The notes under the pieces are model-generated. The model did no database searches, had not been told where the DNA came from, and saw only the letters and a list, made by a program, of their open reading frames with translations. A DNA stretch of 39,696 bases from Paraphysomonas bandaiensis (taxonomy: Eukaryota > Chrysophyceae), in the NCBI GenBank assembly GCA_965644295.1, contig CBFFRP010000611.1, positions 1 through 39,696 on the forward strand, written 5' to 3'. Below, in pieces: positions 10,876 through 21,393 of the stretch. Each line of letters starts with the position of its first letter. Position 1 is the first letter of the stretch. The translations under genes were made by a program, and so were the position numbers.

Positions 10876-12473
10876 TGTATGTATGTATGTATGTAGGTAT
10901 GTAGGTATGTAGGTATGTATGTAGGTATGTAGGTATGTATGTATGTATGTATGTATGTATGTATGTATGTATGTATGTATGTATGTATGTATGTATGTAT
11001 GTATGTATGTATGTATGTATGTATGTATGTATGTATGTATGTATGTATGTATGTATGTATGTATGTATGTATGTATGTATGTATGTATGTATGTATGTAT
11101 GTATGTATGTATGTATGTATGTATGTATGTATGTATGTATGTATGTATGTATGTATGTATGTATGTATGTATGTATGTATGTATGCAAGTATGTATGTAT
11201 GCAAGTATGTATGTATGTATGTATGTATGTATGTATGTATGTATGTATGTATGTATGTATGTATGTATGTATGTATGTATGTATGTATGTATGTATGTAT
11301 GTATGTATGTATGTATGTATGTATGTATGTATGTATGTATGTATGTATGTATGTATGTATGTATGTATGTATGTATGTATGTATGTATGTATGTATGTAT
11401 GTATGTATGTATGTATGTATGTATGTATGTATGTATGTATGTATGTATGTATGTATGTATGTATGTATGTATGTATGTATGTATGTATGTATGTATGTAT
11501 GTATGTATGTATGTATGTATGTATGTATGTATGTATGTATGTATGTATGTATGTATGTATGTATGTATGTATGTATGTATGTATGTATGTATGTATGTAT
11601 GTATGTATGTATGTATGTATGTATGTATGTATGTATGTATGTATGTATGTATGTATGTATGTATGTATGTATGTATGTATGTATGTATGTATGTATGTAT
11701 GTATGTATGTATGTATGTATGTATGTATGTATGTATGTATGTATGTATGTATGTATGTATGTATGTATGTATGTATGTATGTATGTATGTATGTATGTAT
11801 GTATGTATGTATGTATGTATGTATGTATGTATGTATGTATGTATGTATGTATGTATGTATGTATGTATGTATGTATGTATGTATGTATGTATGTATGTAT
11901 GTATGTATGTATGTATGTATGTATGCAAGTATGTATGTATGTATGCAAGTATGTATGTATGTATGTATGTATGTATGTATGTATGTATGTATGTATGTAT
12001 GTATGTATGTATGTATGTATGTATGTATGTATGTATGTATGTATGTATGTATGTATGTATGTATGTATGTATGTATGTATGTATGTATGTATGTATGTAT
12101 GTATGTATGTATGTATGTATGTATGTATGTATGTATGTATGTATGTATGTATGTATGTATGTATGTATGTATGTATGTATGTATGTATGTATGTATGTAT
12201 GTATGTATGTATGTATGTATGTATGTATGTATGTATGTATGTATGTATGTATGTATGTATGTATGTATGTATGTATGTATGTATGTATGTATGTATGTAT
12301 GTATGTATGTATGTATGTATGTATGTATGTATGTATGTATGTATGTATGTATGTATGTATGTATGTATGTATGTATGTATGTATGTATGTATGTATGTAT
12401 GTATGTATGTATGTATGTATGTATGTATGTATGTATGTATGTATGTATGTATGTATGTATGTATGTATGTATG

Positions 12474-12504
<31 letters not shown>

Positions 12505-12795
12505 GTATGTATGTATGTATGCAAGTATGTATGTATGTATGTATGTATGTATGTATGTATGTATGTATGTATGTATGTATGTATGTATGTATGTATGTAT
12601 GTATGTATGTATGTATGTATGTATGTATGTATGTATGTATGTATGTATGTATGTATGTATGTATGTATGTATGTATGTATGTATGTATGTATGTATGTAT
12701 GTATGTATGTATGTATGTATGTATGTATGTATGTATGTATGTATGTATGTATGTATGTATGTATGTATGTATGTATGTATGTATGTATGTATGTA
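9381..12795. repeat. (TATG)n microsatellite, about 3.4 kb
   Basis: Near-perfect TATG units run for about 850 copies. Interruptions are few and clustered: TAGG variants near 9502/9522 and 10893-10931, CAAG variants in pairs near 9781/9801, 11186/11202, 11926/11946 and 12503/12522, and one single-base phase slip near 10873. A 4-bp unit has a 12-bp coding period without stops, so every frame stays open (Tyr-Val-Cys-Met or His-Thr-Tyr-Ile). The long ORFs here are not genes. The DNA transposon inserted at its right end. Confidence 0.97.
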
Positions 12796-12993
12796 TTGTG
12801 AGGGAGAGCGGGTGTGAAAAAAACTTTTTTTTCTCTCTTCTTCAATCTTCTTTGATCGCGATTACAAAACTTGCTCACCTACATTAAACAGTACCATAAA
12901 CCCACAATTACCATGATAAGCACTGCAAATCAAGGTGATTTCTTCTACAATGTGTTGAAGCAACCTTCTCTCACATGTTTGTCATTCGCAGCA
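12796..12993 (+). repeat. Left terminal inverted repeat of the DNA transposon
   Basis: This 198-bp arm reads as identical to the reverse complement of 16073-16270. Its inner end falls on the A of the ATG (12993) that starts the accessory gene, so the arm must contain that gene's 5' flank and probably its promoter. A T-rich run followed by TTCGCAG just before the start resembles a splice acceptor, so a 5'-UTR intron is possible. Confidence 0.93.
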
Positions 12994-14677
12994 TGTCATC
13001 AGACAGCCAAAACTCTGAAATAGAAGAAGGTCTGTGGGTGCGAGTAAAAATTGTCGCTTTGACTAAATTTCGAGAGGAAGCACAGGCATTCTCTGTAAAT
13101 CGGTCCGAGTTAACTTCTTCGACAGACCAATTAACGATTTGGGTGAGAATTACTGCAATTACTGCTAAAGATGTTTTAATATAACATTTTTTTTAGATTC
13201 CAGGAGGTAATCTTTTTGAAGACGATAGTAATATCTGGCGTGTCAAAGGTCATGCATTCTTGCATGCACTCGTTGAGGGCGTAGCGAGGCAAGCGTATAA
13301 TCAAAAGTTATTGCCACCACTATCAGACTTCAACGACCAACTCAGGATAGACTTCAGCAGAGGTATTACTGTTCGAACTGCAACAAGTTCTGGTATCATT
13401 GGTAATTTCCACATAATCCCTCCCGATGGAGAATTGGACATACCGTTACTTCCCACTAGACGCCAGACAGATCACGATAGGAAGTGTTGTCGGGAAAACG
13501 CTTCCCACTATGTGGTGATTGCTGGTGTCCCGTTCCAAAATTGCCCAGACGATGTGATACTACAGAGACAGCTCAGCTTTGTTGATTCTTCCCTTGCGCT
13601 TGTTAAACATAAACAGAATGATCTTCCCCTCTGTAAATACATGCACTCAAAATATTTCAAAGTTGGCCTGAATCATCGTCCAGGAAATGATATGAACACG
13701 TACTGGTCACCGGCAATGAAAGAAGCCATGACCGAGTGCAGTGAAGAGGGTCAAAGACTCTTCGAGCTTAATCCTCCAAAAAGTATGCAAAGTGGTATCC
13801 GCAAGCAGAGAGGATTTGGTCACGGTGGTCAATCAGGTCTTAAGCTTTCAACCGCCAGTGAACATGATGCGGCGGACACATCGAGTCATTTGGAAGCACA
13901 AAGGAATCGCTTGCATATCGAGCGATGTCGTGCCAAAGCTTGGAGCAAGAAAGATTTGATTTCTGATAGCAAATTGAAAGATCTACTCGAGCTTCCCGAG
14001 GGCAAGAAAGTAAAGAGCTACTCGCAGTTAAGAACATACTTATGTGAATACTTTAGTACCCTAGAAGGTGAAGAACGTGCAGCTGAAGACCCGTTGGAGT
14101 ATGACCCGACACTCGATACATGGGTTCTCAAGTTGGATTGGATGGGTCAAGGCTTCCCAAAATATAGTGACCTCAAGGGGGGTAATAAGCCAATACCTGC
14201 AGCCCGTGAAAATATCATATTCTCGTCGGTTCGAATAGGACCACACCCGCCACCACCACCGCCCCCTGCTCTACCAGCTCCTCCAGGTGTTCCAGCACAA
14301 GGTTGGCCTATCCCAATTGGTGTTCCCCCTGCTGGAAGTAGTGGCCCTTCTTTTGGTGTCCCTTTTCCCCTTCCACCAGACTGTGGACCATCGCCCTACG
14401 GGGTATACCCCCTCCTATTTATCCAACTGGGGGTTTTCCTTTTCAGCAGCAGCTTCCTCCGTATTACCCACAGGGATCTGCTCCTCGGCATTATCCGCAT
14501 CACATGCTGTATGGCTACCCGCCAGAATATTACCACGGCCACAGGGATTTTGATTATGCATCGCGTTATCGCCAACAGCGATTTGCCTGGGGAGAAGGAA
14601 TGCGAAAGGATGAGAGGGGTGAGTGGATAGCATATGAGGCCGAGTATGAAATTCCTTATCCTGCCGACCCTTACTAA
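12993..14677 (+). CDS. Transposon accessory protein of unknown function, 528 aa
   Basis: I do not recognise this protein. Three exons (12993-13142, 13197-14402, 14447-14677) give 528 codons, in frame throughout. The first intron is 54 bp with a poly-T tract before AG. The second, 44 bp (GTATAC...CCTTTTCAG), is inferred because reading through changes composition abruptly, while splicing continues the Pro/Tyr/Gln-rich tail. Most of the N-terminal 380 residues look globular, with a charged, possibly helical region around residues 270-310. The C-terminal part starts with a run of eight prolines and is Pro/Gly/Tyr-rich, which suggests a disordered or protein-binding tail. An in-frame ATG at 12975 would add six residues. 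Lying inside the inverted repeats, it belongs to the element and may help transposition or be captured cargo. Confidence 0.75.
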
Positions 14678-14988
14678 ATAGAACAGATTGCAGTCAATCG
14701 TTATCTGCCGGGTCTCATTTATTATTTATTTCGAATCTTGGTAATTTTTGGATGAATTTAACACATACGCTCCGATGCATCGAAATTTAGGTTTAGACTC
14801 ACTAACCGATTTTCTTTTTTCTTCTTAGTATGCAACTGTATGAACTGATATTTTAAATTCTCCACAAACTTTTCAAAATTTTGTTTTTTTGATTTATTAA
14901 TATTACTTGAATCTATTGCGTATAATTAATCATATTCTATCACGAAGTAGTAGCAAGCATATCACATTCAATCATCAGTACATCTATA
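14678..14988. other. Convergent spacer inside the transposon
   Basis: About 310 AT-rich bases separate the 3' ends of the two transposon genes. Nothing beyond T- and A-runs, likely 3' UTRs and polyadenylation sequence, is seen. Confidence 0.5.
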
Positions 14989-16062
14989 TTAGTAACTAGT
15001 GAGTAGAGTATAGAGTATAATCTGCAAATGATCAATAGTTACAGGCTTCGCACTGTTCTTTCCAAGTAACGGTAATATCCACTCGATTGAATAAATTGCA
15101 CGCAGTTTCGGCAGTACAGCATGACCACAAAGCTTCATGTAGTTGAGCTGCAAGTGGTTTATATGCGTACATAATTCCCCACTTCTTTCTAATGTGCGCT
15201 TTGGCAAGATGAAATACGGGTTCAATTGGTGAAAAATCATAAGAATAAGGGGGAGAAACACAACCATCACGCCGAATTCTGCACACATATTATAAATATC
15301 TATCTTCACGTGCGTCGAAGCATTATCCATGAGCAGCACACTGCGATCCCCAGGAAAAGGGTTCATGTGGGGAAAGATGTCATGTTCTAGGGCATCTAGA
15401 AATGTATTATGATCAACATTTTCTTCGTGTACAGTAACAGCAAAAACTCCTTCGATAGACATTGCAGCAATGGCACAACAACTAACTTGGGGATTGAAGT
15501 GGCCTATAACATCACCACTCACGAAGGCAGGGTAGCCATGTGGTGAACGCCCATATCGGCGTAGAACTTCTGCCGGCTGGAGATGTGATTCGTCCACAAC
15601 AGCATAGCAGCGAGCTGGAATTTCATCCAATGATCGGGCCAAATTATTCTTATAGTAACGCCTCAAGCCCTCATTTCTGTTGTGGGAAATTCTTTGACAA
15701 ACTTTTACGGTATAGCCCTCAGTGTTCATGGCATGCTTCATTTGGTGCTCCAAGTACGCCACGCCGTACACATTAAAAACCTTTTCGCATAATTCTTCGT
15801 TGGAATAAGTTGAATTTTCTGCCAGCAACTCTTTAACAAAATTGATATGCTCGAGTGAAATGACAGTGTGGTGCGAATGGTGTGAAGACTCTGGTTTAAC
15901 TGATCCAGTGTCCAGATATTTGTCCAACCACCTTCTAACTGTGCTTTGGGACACATCGTATTTCTCGTATATATGATCTAGTGATGCGGCCACAGAATTT
16001 GTGATTTCCAGAGAGTGATCAAACACATCCAAAATTAAAAGACGGAAAGCCTCGGAATACAT
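14989..16062 (-). pseudogene. DDE transposase (Tc1/mariner-IS630 type) with one frame break
   Basis: It would cut and rejoin the element at its inverted repeats. An intronless ORF starts at 16062, 11 bases inside the right arm. The N-terminus has a homeodomain-like helix-turn-helix (VSQSTVRRWLDKY, about 37-49). The first two catalytic acids lie in AVVDESHL and LLMDNASTH. The third, expected in an SPIE-type motif, is not in this frame: it lies in the overlapping frame at 15032-15286, which continues with family-like sequence. The switch falls at a run of five G on the plus strand (15249-15253) and corresponds to one missing base or a -1 shift. It may be a disabling deletion, an assembly error at a homopolymer, or programmed frameshifting. 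Confidence 0.85.
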
Positions 16063-16072
16063 GTAAATATGG

Positions 16073-16269
16073 TGCTGCGAATGACAAACATGTGAGAGAA
16101 GGTTGCTTCAACACATTGTAGAAGAAATCACCTTGATTTGCAGTGCTTATCATGGTAATTGTGGGTTTATGGTACTGTTTAATGTAGGTGAGCAAGTTTT
16201 GTAATCGCGATCAAAGAAGATTGAAGAAGAGAGAAAAAAAAGTTTTTTTCACACCCGCTCTCCCTCACA

Positions 16270-16270
<1 letters not shown>
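16073..16270 (-). repeat. Right terminal inverted repeat of the DNA transposon
   Basis: This is the inverted copy of 12796-12993, matching over all 198 bases as read. The transposase ATG lies 11 bases from its inner edge, so it probably carries the transposase promoter. Confidence 0.93.
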
Positions 16271-16300
<30 letters not shown>

Positions 16301-16406
16301 TGTATGTATGTATGTATGTATGTATGTATGTATGTATGTATGTATGTATGTATGTATGTATGTATGTATGTATGTATGTATGTATGTATGTATGTATGTA
16401 TGTATG
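16271..16406. repeat. (TATG)n microsatellite, right remnant
   Basis: This 136-bp continuation of the array at 9381-12795 has the same orientation and was cut off by the transposon insertion. Its first two bases are the right TA duplication. Confidence 0.95.
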
Positions 16407-16594
16407 CACTGGTGCTCATATGATGGTGTACATAAATCATGTGCTGTGTGCTGTGGATGATATCATAGAGGACACATACTCACACGTGCTCATATTAATC
16501 TGTGTATTTACAGCAATAACTCTCTGCGTTTCAGCACTCTCTTGGCACCCTTAAAAGACAGTGTTCCGTATCACTCTCCTAGGACTTAATATAA

Positions 16595-17502
<908 letters not shown>

Positions 17503-18059
17503 CAACGTCACATAGTAGTATCAACTCTGGCGATTAATTCTGTAACACGGTAGATATGACAGTCACACATTGTCGTACTGTGTACCCTTGATACTAATTA
17601 CGTGAATGCGTGGCGAGTAGCTAGGTTGTAGCATCATAATATCGACGTGCGAAAGTTTGCTTGAAACACGCTAATAATATGAATTTGTGCGGTAGGATTA
17701 ATGAATATTATATGAACCAGTGCCTTCGTCTACTAACACACCCTTAATACAGATTGCCTTGATAGGTCGTGAATATTTTGTAGATATCATTACTATAGAA
17801 GTGAATGTCTGATCATGTTGCTTATAGGCGTTTAAGATCAGAACTAGTGCTTTACTCTGATATCCTACTAATTAACGGTACAAAAGCTGCTTGTGCGTCA
17901 CCACAAGCACCAAGGTGGCTGCAACAACGCAGTGAGCACGCAGATGTTGATACACCTGACTTCTGCTGACAGGATTTGAGTCTTTAAGTAAGTGTGAGAG
18001 TAGCCCACGGACGTGTAGCGTGTAGCCCTCTTAAGTGTCAAGAGGCGTCATTAATCAGG
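17503..18059. other. Intergenic sequence downstream of Rab1
   Basis: No gene is seen. It contains one short minus-strand match to the LINE tail hairpin, listed separately. Confidence 0.5.
17882..17925 (-). mobile_element. Isolated fragment of the LINE tail hairpin, minus strand
   Basis: Read on the minus strand it gives GCACCTTGGTGCTTG-like sequence followed by GACGCACAAGCAGCTT, matching only the hairpin segment of the LINE tail family. The rest of the tail is absent or too diverged to see. Confidence 0.55.
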
Positions 18060-19320
18060 GGGACGACCGTTGAGTTGGGGGTCCGCGACGTTTAAGGGAG
18101 GGTCAAAGTTATGTAGATGGGAGGATACTGCTCCGAGGGAATGTGAGAAGGTGCGAGGTGGAGGCGTGGAATATCTGGAGGCGCCGCTGACTGCAGTGTA
18201 TAAGTTGGACATTAATAGAGCTGGCGGAGGGCGTAAAAGTGTAATAAGAGTAGGGGAATCTTTCAGCATAGGAAGAAACCGGGCGAAAACCAAACACCTG
18301 GCTATGTTCTGACTGCGGATTTAGACTAGACTCACTCAATCACATGTGTCTAGACTGTACAAATGACACCATAACGCAGATAAGGGAGTCTGCATTTCAC
18401 AGCCACAAAAACGCGCTTCTAGAAGAAATGAGAAATCCGGTACTACCCCAATGGACCACCACTGTACTACAGCGGCTCTCCAGCAGGGCCTCGAATCCCT
18501 TCGTTCCACTGGTGGAGAGATTCTGGACGGGTACCATCACAACTGCACAACTCGAGACGGTTTTTGGAGATCACATCCATGAGTCACTGACACCCTAAGG
18601 ACTGCGCAGCATCGAATCAGCGGTCAGCAGATTGCTTCTACCGCTTTTCGCTGCAGCAACGCTAATGATCCAAGATCGAAGTAGACGATACGTTACCCTA
18701 CAGAAAGGACCCCCTAGGCTACTACAGCGACCGCGTCCAAAACACAGACAGAAATGGAAACGCCCAAGGGTGCTAAGATTACTAGGAATCCACAGACGAA
18801 CCGAGACTGGAACACCGCCCACCGCACATATAAACCCCACCAACCATACACAAAGGACCATAGAACCGGACCGCATGAAACCATCAGCGGCGACGCCGTC
18901 TCCGGCAACTCCACCTATGCCTGACGCCCAGACGGTGCACGGCGACAACGCCACATTCCACCACACCATCAACCTCTCAGCACACACATCTAGTGCTCGG
19001 TACACTCAGGACTTTAATGCAGAACCCTGTACCTCAGAGCCTGGCGGAACCTTATCCCAAGGGGAGGCCCCCGGACAACACGCGCCAGTGAGTCCTCAGA
19101 CACACGAGCAGGGCGAAACTCACAAACAACATTAAGAACGGAAGTGGTTGCACCTTGGTGCTTGAGGCGACACACAAGCAGCTTCTGTAGCGCTAAATAG
19201 TAGAATGATTAGTTATGGGTAGAGGTCTAACTAGTATGTCTAGCATTCAACTAGCCGCTAGATCGGAACGAGTTTTTAACGCCTATTGCTAAATGCTAAA
19301 TAAAAAGACTTTCAATATAG
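18060..19320 (+). mobile_element. LINE-like element remnant, copy D (ORF end plus 3' tail)
   Basis: It combines a decayed coding end (18272-19135) with the conserved 3' tail (19133-19320), which shows that the tail family belongs to a protein-coding non-LTR element. The tail carries AGAACGGAAGTGGTTGCACC, the hairpin, AGCGCTAAATAGTAG and AACGCCTATTGCTAA. The left limit is approximate. Confidence 0.7.
18272..19135 (+). pseudogene. C-terminal part of a LINE polyprotein, interrupted by one stop
   Basis: One frame is open from 18272 to 19135 except for a TAA at 18596-18598. It begins with a Cys/His cluster (CSDC, then NHMCLDC), consistent with a zinc-binding module near the end of LINE proteins. 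After the stop come helical sequence, a strongly basic stretch (about 18730-18775) and a Pro/Thr/Ser-rich tail. Reverse transcriptase itself is not present, so this is a 5'-truncated or decayed copy. Upstream sequence continues in another frame (18070-18312) and may be part of the same ancestral ORF. The assignment rests on the shared 3' tail and the zinc cluster, not on a recognised RT motif. Confidence 0.55.
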
Positions 19321-19588
19321 TGGCATTCTCTAATAATCAGACACTCTCTATTCTCTAGTCCCCTTGTTCCTTGTTGGGGGTTATGGAAATTTATATGCTG
19401 TGATAAGTACTCTCTCATTGCCTTCATTTAATTCATTCATTTAAGTAGACTCATCTACTAACAGAATTTCTTCTCACAGTGTGTTCAGTGTTCACGTGCT
19501 GACGGACTCTACCAACCTACTGTCCAAAAGAGAGTTGCCGTATTAATACCTCATTTCATGTATATTTATAGATTAATGGTTTGTAGCA

Positions 19589-20997
19589 TTAATAATCCAG
19601 AAAATCGCAGTATTTGTTTCTAAAAGGGTGTTCAATAAGCACTTCCTCGATGGAGCCCGACTTTGAAACGTTCCGTGTTAACTCTATCCAATAACTTGCC
19701 GTCAAATGACGGTACTTGTACAAGTGCGCATTATCAACAAAGCAAGGGTATGCTTTCTCTAAAAAAGCAGGTGTCACTACAGAGAAATTCCTTACAACTA
19801 ACACAGGGAGGTTCGAGTAAATTCTATCCATTCCAGGTGGATTACTCTCAACTACTGGTATAGAACCCAACAATAGAGTTTCCCAAATTCGGAAGCTATC
19901 CATGCTAAATCCAGATGGACATAAAACGAATTTGGAAGACCGAATAGTGCTTTGCCACGTAGCCTGGGGTGTGCGAAGATTGTATTCGTTTCTTATCGTG
20001 TAATTGAATGCAGATATGACCGCACGGTTTATCTGGGACCTCCATCTCCATCCTGAATTGTTAATAACCAAAAGGCGCGTCTTCTCTTTCACTGGAGGAA
20101 GTTTTCGCATTGCGGCGTATATCTTAGAGTTTCTAATTCCTAATGGGATGGAGAGTATCTGCAGATCAAAGACAACAATTTGAGGATACGTACTAGTGCT
20201 CATTTACGTAGAAACACCTTTGGGTGAACTCCGAACCGTTCATCTACGTGCGCATTCACAAATAGGGCAATAATCTACAGACAAAGAATAAAAATATATC
20301 TTGAGTACATATTATCCTTTTTTTAACGAAGAAATATTCACTACACACCTTATCGGAATCTAAAAATGAGCGAACTGCAAAGTAGCTCGAATGGTGGAGT
20401 CGAAGATGATTAGTCATGTTAATCGTCTGTGCTGTTCTGTTGGGAACATCTATAAAAAATTAACACAACAATAACAGATTATATAAAACCATATAAAACC
20501 TACATGTTGACATAAACCCCCAATTCTGATCTACCAGTGCCACAATGACAACAGGCTTCTTTAACTCAGCCAACATTGAATGTATTCTGTGTTTCACTTG
20601 CTTTTCCTTTTCTTTTTTAGACGGGCCTCGCATTGAAAGCATCAGATCGCCTAGAGTTGCCTTGACACTAATCGTGACAGCTGCATCATCAGTGATGTTG
20701 GATACTCTCTCCACCAGAGTGGTCTACAGACAGCAATAAAGATATCTGGCTGTTCGTCGAGCAGAACATTCTCACCATTTCTTTCCATTTCTTGATAGAT
20801 TTTATCGTCCCTAATGTCTTAAATTTGTTTCTCATGACATCAGTGTTGTGAATGACGTCAGCGGGAGATGAGACGACGTGACTGACTTCTCTGTAGAACA
20901 CACTGGCATCCATGTACATGGCATCATCCCACGAGCAGCTCGACAAACATATGCACAGCAATATGCACAATGAACGGGATACCACTATAGGCACCAT
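19589..20997 (-). CDS. Exostosin-like glycosyltransferase (GT47-type)
   Basis: It probably transfers a sugar in the secretory pathway. Five exons (20776-20997, 20504-20723, 20349-20449, 20218-20274, 19589-20158) join in frame to 389 codons, with introns of 52-74 bp. The N-terminus is a signal peptide or signal anchor: about 20 hydrophobic residues ending near CLSSCSW. The C-terminal half carries the exostosin-type block CPSGFSMDSFRIWETLLLG followed by SIPVV (residues about 275-300), the likely nucleotide-sugar site. The middle has NWGFMST and FVNAHVDERFGVHPK, the latter joined by splicing to ILSIPLG. Asn-x-Ser/Thr sites are present, fitting a lumenal protein. The start at 20997 is the first ATG of the frame; no upstream ATG is in frame. 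RXYLT1-like enzymes are an alternative within the same fold. It shares a 396-bp divergent spacer with MECR. Confidence 0.82.
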
Positions 20998-21393
20998 GCG
21001 AATCAACGCCTTGCGAATGGTATGGAAGGCAGCTTGAGGTAGCTTGAGAGCGCAGCTCAGCTCACGCGCTCAGTATCATTGACAGCATCGTGACCATATA
21101 CAGCTGTATACTGCCGTATACCGAGAGGTATATACTGCTGTACTGTACTGTACTCTGTACTTGGAGGTAGAAATCACACACCACTTTGTACGTGTCCGTA
21201 TATTGCTGTATACGTTATGTGTTGTGTGAGTAGCAGCAGCAGTAGCGAGTAGAAGTGTGGAGTAGCAGTAGCACACAGTGCGGGGTGGCAGCAGCAGTGG
21301 TAACTGATACTGTCAGTCAGGTCAGCAATACATATACATACATCACTCTTTAGCTCCGTACATTCTGCGCAATTGGCCATTTGATCTTGGAAA
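20998..21393. promoter_or_regulatory. Divergent promoter region with CTGTAC motif cluster
   Basis: This spacer between the exostosin-like gene (-) and MECR (+) contains a dense block at 21096-21160 with ATACAGCTGTAT, ACTGCTGTACTGTACTG and CTCTGTAC. It is followed by AGCAG/AGTAG triplet-like sequence at about 21227-21300. The block lies about 100-160 bp upstream of the exostosin-like start. Confidence 0.55.

Larger units (their letters stand above)
12796..16270. mobile_element. Two-gene DDE DNA transposon with 198-bp terminal inverted repeats
   Basis: The unit starts TTGTGAGGGAGAG and ends with its reverse complement. By direct reading the two 198-bp arms (12796-12993 and 16073-16270) match base for base, including the A7/T8 runs. 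It is flanked by TA on both sides (12794-12795 and 16271-16272), the duplication typical of Tc1/mariner-type elements. The TATG array continues in the same orientation beyond both ends, so the element jumped into one array. It holds two convergent genes, an unknown 528-aa protein (+) and a DDE transposase (-). Apparently identical arms indicate a recent insertion. Confidence 0.92.

Noticed and set aside
9198-12887. Very long ORFs on both strands encoding Tyr-Val-Cys-Met or His-Thr-Tyr-Ile repeats
   Set aside because: They are produced by the TATG microsatellite, which has no stop in any frame; there is no codon bias or non-repeat domain.
14403-14630. Unspliced continuation of the accessory ORF
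   Set aside because: Composition changes abruptly, whereas removing the 44-bp GT-AG segment continues the Pro/Tyr-rich tail to a stop at 14677.
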